Below, in pieces: positions 58,077-64,000 of a stretch of 64,000 bases of DNA. Each line of letters starts with the position of its first letter. The stretch's first letter is position 1. The translations under genes and the position numbers were made by a program. The notes under the pieces are model-generated. The model had not been told where the DNA came from. It ran no database searches and saw nothing but the letters and a program-made list of their open reading frames with translations. Source of the DNA: Hyphomicrobiales bacterium (GTDB lineage: Bacteria; Pseudomonadota; Alphaproteobacteria; Rhizobiales; Beijerinckiaceae); the NCBI GenBank assembly GCA_900473415.1, contig UCLR01000006.1, positions 19,704-83,703 on the forward strand, in the 5' to 3' direction.

Positions 58077-58122
58077 TTCGGCGTCAGGCAGGGCGCCAGC
58101 GCAGGTGCGCCGGCGGCGCGCC

Positions 58123-58290
58123 TCACTTGATCTTGGTTTCCTTGAACTCGACGTGCTTGCGCGCGACCGGGTCGTACTTCTTCTTCGACATCTTCTCGGT
58201 CATCGTGCGCGAGTTCTTCTTCGTCACGTAGAAGAAGCCGGTGTCGGCGGTCGAAAGCAGCTTGATCTTGATCGTCACGGCCTTGGCCAT
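58123..58290 (-). CDS. rpmG: 50S ribosomal protein L33
   Basis: L33 sits near the E site of the large subunit. The 55 residues begin [21 protein letters not shown] and end VEFKETKIK. No cysteines are present, so this is the zinc-independent form as in E. coli. A strong terminator follows about 45 bases downstream. It lies after the rnr-DUF983-NUDIX genes on the same strand with its own gap of about 170 bases. Confidence 0.97.
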   Translation of the reverse strand: MAKAVTIKIKLLSTADTGFFYVTKKNSRTMTEKMSKKKYDPVARKHVEFKETKIK

Positions 58291-58458
58291 GGGTCTATCC
58301 TCGAACCATGCGGGCCGGCGGCCCTCGGAAAAGAAAATGGCCGGGCAGGGCCCGGCGAAACCATTGCGGCCGGAGATGCCGCAATGGGCCGCGGAAGTCA
58401 AGGATGAATAACGATCCCGTGACAGTCCGGCCAATGCCGGAGCCGGTGCGATCCGGGG

Positions 58459-59193
58459 TCAGAGCTCCTCCCGCACGAAGTGACCGCGCTTCTCCCAGTA
58501 GAACGGCACCGGCAGATATGCCCCGAAGCCGGCGGCGATGCGCGCCTCGACCTCCTGGATGATCACCTTGGTGATGGTCGGCAGGTCGAGCTCCTTGGCC
58601 TCGTCGAAATCGACCCAGACCAGGTCGACGAGCTCCGAATCGGGGCCGACGACGCCTTCGATCTTTCCGGCAATGGCTGTCGAATCGATGGTGAAGAAGC
58701 GGGTGTCGAAGCGCTTGGGCCGGCGCGGCGGCGTGATCGCGCGCGCGACGAAGCTGATCGCTGAGAGGTCCGGGAAGACGCCCTGCGCCGCGAAGTCCCG
58801 CCAGGTGCCTTCAGGCGGGCTCTCGGGCGCGCCGAACTCGGCCGAGCCGAAGAGCAGGCCCGTCTCTTCGAAGGTCTCGCGGATGGCAGTGAGCGCCAGC
58901 GCCCGCGCCTTGCCAGCGCTCGGACGCAGGCAGCGCTTGCCGAGCCTGTCCTCGCAGATCTGCGGCAGCGCGCCGGTCGCCACCATGCGCCGGTCGCCGG
59001 CATCGATGCGCCCGCCCGGGAAGACGTATTTGCCGGGCATGAACTTGTGGCCGGGATGGCGCTTGCCCATCAGCACCTTCGGGCGCGCGCCACTGCGATC
59101 CAGGATCAGCATGGTCGCGGCGTCCTTCGGCCGCAGATTGAACGCGGTGCGGGCGCGCTCGGCCTGGGTCAGGGTGACGGTGTGATCGGTCAT
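58459..59193 (-). CDS. NUDIX hydrolase (NUDT19-like, split Nudix box)
   Basis: The protein has 244 residues. The Nudix motif is interrupted: GGRIDAGD (about 60-67) is separated by roughly 35 residues from the helix AIRETFEETGLLFG (about 103-116). This arrangement is known in the NUDT19/RP2-type branch that hydrolyses CoA or related diphosphates. The substrate is not settled. It lies downstream of DUF983 and rnr, about 14 bases away, probably in one operon. Confidence 0.86.
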   Translation of the reverse strand: MTDHTVTLTQAERARTAFNLRPKDAATMLILDRSGARPKVLMGKRHPGHKFMPGKYVFPGGRIDAGDRRMVATGALPQICEDRLGKRCLRPSAGKARALALTAIRETFEETGLLFGSAEFGAPESPPEGTWRDFAAQGVFPDLSAISFVARAITPPRRPKRFDTRFFTIDSTAIAGKIEGVVGPDSELVDLVWVDFDEAKELDLPTITKVIIQEVEARIAAGFGAYLPVPFYWEKRGHFVREEL

Positions 59194-59206
59194 CGGCGTG
59201 GTCCAG

Positions 59207-59653
59207 TCAGGAACGCGGTCTGGGTGAGGGCAGGGGCTGGCGTTCGGGCCGGTCCGGCTCGCCGCCGAAACCGTGCATGCGCATGGCCCATTGCAGGCCG
59301 ATCACCCCGCCCTTGACCGGCTGCATCAGCAGGAAGGAGAGGACCAACGTCAGCGCAGGCCACAGCACCATGTGCAAGCCCATCGACCAGTCGGCGTACT
59401 TCTCGGCAAGCAGGATACCGCCGACGACGATATGGCCGACGATGGTAATGACGATATAGGGCGGCAGGTCGTCGGCGCGCTGATAATGCAGTTCCTCGCC
59501 GCAGCTCTCGCAGAGATCGACCGGCTTCAGGAAAGCGCGGAACAGCTTGCCGCGGCCGCAATGCGGGCAGCGGCCCTTGACGCCGCGCGTGATCGCCTGG
59601 CGCCAGTCGCGGGTCTCCGCAGGCCCCGCAATCCCGTTGAACTGTATGCCCAT
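59207..59653 (-). CDS. DUF983 family membrane protein
   Basis: The protein has 148 residues: an N-terminal zinc ribbon (C-x2-C pairs in RCPHCGRG and CESCGEE), then two or three membrane helices (about 66-85 and 92-112). The function is unknown. Its ATG overlaps the rnr stop by one base (TAATG). The order rnr-DUF983-NUDIX-rpmG recurs in related genomes to my knowledge. Confidence 0.88.
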   Translation of the reverse strand: MGIQFNGIAGPAETRDWRQAITRGVKGRCPHCGRGKLFRAFLKPVDLCESCGEELHYQRADDLPPYIVITIVGHIVVGGILLAEKYADWSMGLHMVLWPALTLVLSFLLMQPVKGGVIGLQWAMRMHGFGGEPDRPERQPLPSPRPRS

Positions 59654-61974
59654 TAACGCCTCTTGCCCGGGCCAGCGCGCTTGGCCTTGCCCTTCCTGTC
59701 GAACGCGGCAGGCCGGCTCGCGCCGAAGGGCGGACCACGGCGCTTGCTCGCGCGACCGGTCGCCACTTTCCGTCCGGCCGAGAGCAGCTCGAAGCGCAGG
59801 GCGCCGGCGACGGGGGCAGCCTCGACCAGCTTCACATGCACCTTGTCGCCGAGCCGCCAGCTCTCACCGGTGCGCTCGCCGATCAGCGCATGGGCCGCCT
59901 CGTCATAGCGGTAGTAGTCGCCGCCGAGCGTCGAGGCCGGGATGAAACCGTCCGCTCCGGTGTCGTCGAGCTTCACGAAGAGGCCGGCGCGATTCACCCC
60001 GCCGATGCGCCCGTCGAAGCTCGCGCCGATCTGGTCGGCGAGGAAATGCGCGATCAGTCGGTCGGTGGTCTCGCGCTCGGCCGCCATGGCGCGCCGCTCC
60101 GCCGCCGAGATGCGCGTGGAGACCTCGCGGAGCGTTTCGAGCGTCGTGTTCTTCGGCAGCCCGTCCTCGCCGAGCTTCTGCGCTGCGATCAGCGCGCGAT
60201 GCACGATAAGGTCGGCATAGCGACGGATCGGCGAGGTGAAATGGGCGTACCGACGCAGGTTGAGGCCGAAATGCCCGTAGTTCTCAGCGACATATTCGGC
60301 CTGTGCCTGGGTGCGCAGCACCACCTCGTTGATCAGCGTCTCGTTTTCCGAGCCTTTGATCATCGCCAGGATGCGGTTGAACAGCACCGGCCGCAGCACC
60401 CCGTCCTTCGGCAGCTTGATGCCGATTGAGGCCAGCACCTCGCCGAGCGCGCGCATCTTCTCCAGCGAAGGCTCGTCATGGCAGCGATAGATCAGGAGGC
60501 TGCCGGCCTTCTCCAGCGTCTCGGCCGCGGCGACATTGGCGAGGATCATGAACTCCTCGATCAGCCGGTGCGCCGCCAGCCGCTCCGGCACCATCACGCG
60601 CTCAACCGCCCCGTCGGGCTTCAGGATGAGCTTGCGCTCGGGCAGGTCGAGCTCGAGCGGCTGGCGCTGGTCGCGGGCGCGGGCTGCGATGCCATAGGCC
60701 GCCCAGAGCGGCATCAGGATGCTCTCGCGGATCGGCCCGGTCTTTTCGTCCGGCTTGCCGTCGATCGCGCTTTGGGCCTGCTGATACGAGAGCTTGGCGG
60801 CCGAGCGCATCAGCACCCGGTGGAAGGAATGGCCCTTCTTCGAGCCATCCGCCTTGAGCACGATCCGGACCGCCATGGCCGGCCGGTCCTCGCCCTCGCG
60901 GAGCGAGCAGAGGTCATTCGAGATCCGCTCCGGCAGCATCGGCACGACGCGGTCGGGGAAATAGACGGAGTTGCCGCGCTCCAGAGCCTCGCGGTCGAGC
61001 GCTGAGCCGGGCTGGACATAGGCCGCGACATCGGCGATAGCGACGGTGACGACGAAGCCGCCTGCATTGGCCGGGTCTTCGTCCGGCGCGGCATGCACCG
61101 CGTCGTCATGGTCCTTGGCGTCGGCCGGGTCGATGGTGATGAGCGGGAGCGCGCGCCAGTCCTCGCGGCCCTTCAGGCTGGCGAGCGGCGCATCCTGTGC
61201 CTCTTTCAGCGCGGCCGGCGGGAACTCGTGCGGGATACCATGAGCATGAATCGCGATCAGGCTGACGGCGCGCTCCGACTTGATTGAGCCGAGCCGCTCG
61301 CGCACATGCGCTTCCGGCGGGCCGAAGCGGCTTTCGCGGCGCAAGGAGACCGAGACGAGATCGCCATCCTGCGCCTCGGCCGTGCGACCCTTCGGGATCA
61401 GCGCCTCGCGCCCCTGTGCTTTCTTGTCAATCGGCACGAGCCGCCCGGAACCGTCGGGCAGGGCGCGAAAGATGCCGAGCACGGCGGCCTTGGCCTTGCC
61501 CATCACCTTGAGCACGCGGCCGGAATAGGAGAAGCCCTCGACGCCGCGCAGCCGCGTCAGCTTCAGCAGCACCTGGTCGCCGACACCGGGCGCCGGCGCG
61601 GGTGCCATCTTGCGCGAGCGAATGGCACGCTGCCTCTCGATCAGGATCTGCGGCGGGGTCCCACCCTCGGCCTCGTCCCATTCGAGTGGCTGGGCGATCA
61701 GGTCGCCCTCGCGGTCGCGCCGCTTGATCTCGGACAGCAGGACCGGTGGCAGGGCGTTGCGCGGGTGGATCGGCCGCACGGTGCCGTCGCTGCCCGTCTC
61801 GCCTTCCGCCTCCAGCTCGCGCAGCAGGCGCTTCAGCCAGATCTTGCCGCCCTGGTCGAGGCCGAAGGCCCTGGCGATCTCGCGGCGCCCGACCTCGCGG
61901 CCGGCGGCACGCTCTTCCTCGATGAAGCCGAGGATGGCTTCCCGGCTCGGCTCAGGAAAGGACACGGCCGGCAC
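59653..61974 (-). CDS. rnr: Ribonuclease R
   Basis: RNase R is a processive 3'-5' exoribonuclease able to degrade structured RNA. The 773 residues comprise an N-terminal helix-turn-helix region, cold-shock domains, and the RNB catalytic domain with conserved aspartates in IDPADAKDHDDAVH (about 281-294). An S1 domain and a basic C-terminus (SKRRGPPF... and KGKAKRAGPGKRR) complete it. The start is GTG; the ATG four bases earlier is in another frame and a stop lies directly upstream. It leads the operon with DUF983 and NUDIX. Confidence 0.95.
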   Translation of the reverse strand: MPAVSFPEPSREAILGFIEEERAAGREVGRREIARAFGLDQGGKIWLKRLLRELEAEGETGSDGTVRPIHPRNALPPVLLSEIKRRDREGDLIAQPLEWDEAEGGTPPQILIERQRAIRSRKMAPAPAPGVGDQVLLKLTRLRGVEGFSYSGRVLKVMGKAKAAVLGIFRALPDGSGRLVPIDKKAQGREALIPKGRTAEAQDGDLVSVSLRRESRFGPPEAHVRERLGSIKSERAVSLIAIHAHGIPHEFPPAALKEAQDAPLASLKGREDWRALPLITIDPADAKDHDDAVHAAPDEDPANAGGFVVTVAIADVAAYVQPGSALDREALERGNSVYFPDRVVPMLPERISNDLCSLREGEDRPAMAVRIVLKADGSKKGHSFHRVLMRSAAKLSYQQAQSAIDGKPDEKTGPIRESILMPLWAAYGIAARARDQRQPLELDLPERKLILKPDGAVERVMVPERLAAHRLIEEFMILANVAAAETLEKAGSLLIYRCHDEPSLEKMRALGEVLASIGIKLPKDGVLRPVLFNRILAMIKGSENETLINEVVLRTQAQAEYVAENYGHFGLNLRRYAHFTSPIRRYADLIVHRALIAAQKLGEDGLPKNTTLETLREVSTRISAAERRAMAAERETTDRLIAHFLADQIGASFDGRIGGVNRAGLFVKLDDTGADGFIPASTLGGDYYRYDEAAHALIGERTGESWRLGDKVHVKLVEAAPVAGALRFELLSAGRKVATGRASKRRGPPFGASRPAAFDRKGKAKRAGPGKRR

Positions 61975-62061
61975 TCATCGGGCAAAGGTCAGGACAACAG
62001 GGCACTGGCCCTGTCTGCCACGGCTTGCGCGCCGGCGCCAGCATTCAAGAGCTCTAACGAA

Positions 62062-62089
62062 GAAGGGCCGCCCTCGCGGGCAGCCCTTC
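62062..62089. other. Stem-loop in the rnr leader
   Basis: Arms gaagggc/gcccttc (62062-62068 with 62083-62089) plus an inner 4-bp stem form a strong hairpin about 90 bases upstream of the rnr start. It could be a leader structure of rnr or a terminator without a T-run. Confidence 0.45.
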
Positions 62090-62125
62090 CATTGTCGAAC
62101 CGCGACCCAGCGAACCGGGTCAAAG

Positions 62126-62278
62126 GTGCGAAAACTCACGCGGAACGCGAACCCCAGCAAGAGGAAGTCCAGGTCCGCCCGCCTTGCACCAGCGGTTGAT
62201 GACAATGAGACACTGGATCACCTCCTTTCAGTTGTTGCCGACGAAGAAGAGGCTACGGCGATTCTCTGGAAGCCGTAA
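62126..62278 (+). CDS. Possible small protein (50 residues)
   Basis: The frame begins with GTG and encodes a basic first half (RKLTRNANPSKRKSRS) and an acidic end (VDDNETLDHLLSVVADEEEA, then TAILWKP). The split of charge is not typical of random GC-rich frames. The ribosome site (AAAGG) is almost on top of the start, so translation is doubtful. The codons for LDHLLS contain a 17-base match to the 3' end of 16S rRNA. No family recognised. Confidence 0.3.
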   Translation: MRKLTRNANPSKRKSRSARLAPAVDDNETLDHLLSVVADEEEATAILWKP

Positions 62279-62507
62279 ACGTCAAAAAAAGCGCTGTCCC
62301 AAACCTTCGTAAGCCTTGTGTTGCTGGCAAAAAAATCAGCGATTGACGCGCTGCACAAAACTTGAGCGTGAAATCTGATTAAATTGCAGGCAATTCACGC
62401 CCGCTCGCTCGAATGATTGCGTGCTCGCGCCCGACATTCGCAAAAAATGCCGGCATCAACGCGCTCGCCGCAGAGATTTGCGTGCCGCGGACGGCTGCAC
62501 AGCGCCT

Positions 62508-62522
62508 TGGCACGCGGCTTGC
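62508..62522 (+). promoter_or_regulatory. Sigma-54 promoter of urtA
   Basis: TGGCAC, five bases, then TTGC is an exact match to the -24/-12 consensus, with the GG and GC doublets ten bases apart. Transcription would start near 62534, about 65 bases before the urtA start. This fits nitrogen-limitation control of urea uptake through NtrC. Confidence 0.85.
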
Positions 62523-62600
62523 GAAAGATGCCGCTGGGTCAGGCAAGGCCCGCCGGCGTCGAGGGGCGCCGCGCAACAAACATTCCTTCGGGAGATGTCC

Positions 62601-63890
62601 GTGAACAGCAATCGTCGCGAATTCCTCGGCACCGCTCTGGCTGGCGCCGCTTTCCTCGGATCCTCCTATCTGCCGGCGGCTGCGCAGCAGGAGACCATCA
62701 AGGTCGGCATCCTTCACTCGCTCTCGGGAACGATGGCAATCTCCGAGACGACGCTGAAGAACGTCATGCTCATGCTCATCGAGGAGCAGAACAAGAAGGG
62801 CGGCCTCCTCGGCAAGAAGCTCGAAGCCGTCGTGGTCGATCCGGCCTCGAACTGGCCGCTCTTCGCCGAAAAGGCGCGCGAGCTGATTACCAAAGACAAG
62901 GTCGCGGCCACCTTCGGCTGCTGGACCTCGGTGTCGCGCAAGTCCGTGCTGCCGGTCTTCAAGGAGCTCAACAACATCCTGTTCTACCCCGTCCAGTACG
63001 AGGGCGAGGAGAGCGAGCGCAACGTGTTCTACACCGGCGCCGCCCCGAACCAGCAGGCCATTCCGGCGGTCGACTATCTCGCCAAGGAGGAGAAGGTCCA
63101 GCGCTGGGTGCTCGCCGGCACGGACTACGTCTATCCGCGCACGACCAACAAGATCCTCGAGGCCTACCTCAAGTCCAAGGGCGTCAAGGCCGAGGACATC
63201 ATGATCAACTACACACCGTTCGGTCATTCCGATTGGCAGACCATCGTCTCCGACATCAAGAAGTTCGGTTCGGCCGGCAAGAAGACCGCCGTGGTCTCGA
63301 CCATCAACGGCGACGCCAACGTGCCGTTCTACAAGGAGCTCGGCAACCAGGGCATCAAGGCGACCGACATCCCGGTCGTGGCTTTCTCGGTCGGTGAGGA
63401 GGAGCTCGCCGGCATCGACACCAAGCCGCTGCTCGGCCATCTCGCCGCCTGGAACTACTTCCAGTCGATCAAGACGCCCGAGAACGACGCCTTCATCAAG
63501 CAGTGGCAGGCCTTCACCAAGAACCCGAAGCGCGTCACCAACGACCCGATGGAAGCCCATGTCGTCGGCTTCGCCATGTGGGTGAAGGCGGTCGAGAAGG
63601 TGAAGTCGACCGACCCGGACAAGGTCATCGACGCGCTGCCGGGCATCGAGGCGCCGAACCTGACCGGCGGCATCTCGAAGATGCTCCCGAACCACCACAT
63701 CACCAAGCCGGTCTTCATCGGCGAGATCAAGGACGACGGCCAGTTCGACGTGGTCTGGAAGACCTCCGGCCTCGTCCCGGGCGACGCCTGGTCGAAGGAG
63801 CTCGAGGGCTCCAAGGATCTGGTCGGTGACTGGGTCGAGAAGAAGTGCGGCAACTTCAACGTCAAGACCGGCAAGTGCGGCAGCGCGTGA
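62601..63890 (+). CDS. urtA: Urea ABC transporter substrate-binding protein
   Basis: UrtA is the periplasmic urea receptor of UrtABCDE. The 429-residue chain begins with a twin-arginine signal (NSNRREFLGTALAGAAFLG), and the mature part starts QETIKVGILHSLSGTMAISE, typical of the family. GTG 62601 is preferred because GGGAG lies six bases upstream; the ATG at 62595 touches that motif directly. A terminator-like hairpin follows, and urtB should lie beyond the window. Confidence 0.94.
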   Translation: MNSNRREFLGTALAGAAFLGSSYLPAAAQQETIKVGILHSLSGTMAISETTLKNVMLMLIEEQNKKGGLLGKKLEAVVVDPASNWPLFAEKARELITKDKVAATFGCWTSVSRKSVLPVFKELNNILFYPVQYEGEESERNVFYTGAAPNQQAIPAVDYLAKEEKVQRWVLAGTDYVYPRTTNKILEAYLKSKGVKAEDIMINYTPFGHSDWQTIVSDIKKFGSAGKKTAVVSTINGDANVPFYKELGNQGIKATDIPVVAFSVGEEELAGIDTKPLLGHLAAWNYFQSIKTPENDAFIKQWQAFTKNPKRVTNDPMEAHVVGFAMWVKAVEKVKSTDPDKVIDALPGIEAPNLTGGISKMLPNHHITKPVFIGEIKDDGQFDVVWKTSGLVPGDAWSKELEGSKDLVGDWVEKKCGNFNVKTGKCGSA

Positions 63891-63902
63891 GATCATGAGG
63901 GG

Positions 63903-63944
63903 GAGGGGCGGCACGGGACATAATCCCGGCCGCCCCTCATTTTT
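63903..63944 (+). terminator. Hairpin with T-run after urtA
   Basis: A long GC stem (63903-63918 with 63924-63938, one bulge) with a short loop is followed by ATTTTT. In solute-binding-protein operons such hairpins often let only part of transcription reach the permease genes. Confidence 0.8.
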
Positions 63945-64000
63945 CGCCCGCTATGCCGGGCGCATAGCCGAACCGAGAAGGCGCGGAGAACCCCTCTCCC

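Larger units (their letters stand above)
61975..62594. promoter_or_regulatory. Divergent region between rnr and urtA (about 620 bases)
   Basis: It holds a stem-loop at 62062-62089, a possible 50-codon gene at 62126-62278, and A/T-rich sequence at 62280-62400. The sigma-54 promoter of urtA is at 62508-62522. No RNA gene is recognised. Confidence 0.45.

Noticed and set aside
62352..62375. NtrC or IHF site upstream of the sigma-54 promoter
   Set aside because: Only a half-match (TGCAC) for NtrC and an incomplete match for IHF; not enough to list as features.

Overview
The window is a GC-rich, gene-dense stretch of chromosome from an alphaproteobacterium, most likely a Hyphomicrobiales (Rhizobiales) member close to Bosea. 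This lineage call is inference. It rests on lineage-typical genes (a DivK-PleD pair next to a DUF3572 gene, the AapJQMP amino-acid transporter, the DUF1849 protein EipB, HdaA ahead of polyphosphate kinase, a DinB with an N-terminal zinc-finger-like segment) and on intergenic palindromes of a kind common in these genomes. I see no rRNA, tRNA, CRISPR array, prophage or insertion sequence. The content is mainly core chromosome with small accessory patches.

Layout. 0-5 kb: RND efflux adaptor, then gatB with two GNAT acetyltransferases and a glutathione transferase. 5-11 kb: DUF2147 protein, Sel1-like protein, ndk, MipA/OmpV porin-like protein, a small secreted protein, a YafY/WYL regulator and purM-purN. 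11-18 kb: CDP-alcohol phosphatidyltransferase, AI-2E/PerM permease, hdaA, gamma-glutamylcyclotransferase, ppk1 and ppx, with metC convergent. 19-24 kb: the aapJQMP ABC transporter. 24-32 kb: small secreted protein, GDPD phosphodiesterase, small lipoprotein, rsmB, guaA, Hsp20, 2'-5' RNA ligase, a second GST, a phosphoribosyltransferase and an ArsC/YffB protein. 32-41 kb: membrane proteins, tgt, EamA permease, eno, queF, MFS permease and kdsA. 41-45 kb: clpS-clpA, a small membrane protein and an AT-rich glycosyltransferase gene. 46-50 kb: azlCD, then an ECF41-type sigma factor gene behind two tandem AhpD-like genes, and a HIT protein. 50-56 kb: a tightly overlapped ridA-GDPD-FemAB-like-hypothetical operon, eipB, dinB and DUF3572. 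55-62 kb: divK-pleD, a small membrane protein, rpmG, a NUDIX hydrolase, DUF983 and rnr. 62.6 kb to the end: urtA, the first gene of a urea ABC transporter that continues beyond the window.

Functional links. tgt and queF both serve queuosine synthesis. ppk1 and ppx make and degrade polyphosphate. clpS and clpA form a proteolytic adaptor-unfoldase pair. divK and pleD carry cell-cycle and c-di-GMP signalling. The two best-supported regulatory signals are an exact match to the ECF41 promoter motif (TGTCACA-N16-CGTC) upstream of the duplicated AhpD-like genes that precede the sigma gene, and an exact sigma-54 promoter (TGGCAC-N5-TTGC) ahead of urtA. Other points of interest are a Tgt lacking two of its three zinc cysteines, a periplasmic GDPD with two EF-hand-like loops, two families of intergenic palindromes, tandem GC-rich hairpins inside the aap operon and a compositionally foreign glycosyltransferase. 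I did not find a wholly new multi-gene system that the sequence alone could establish.
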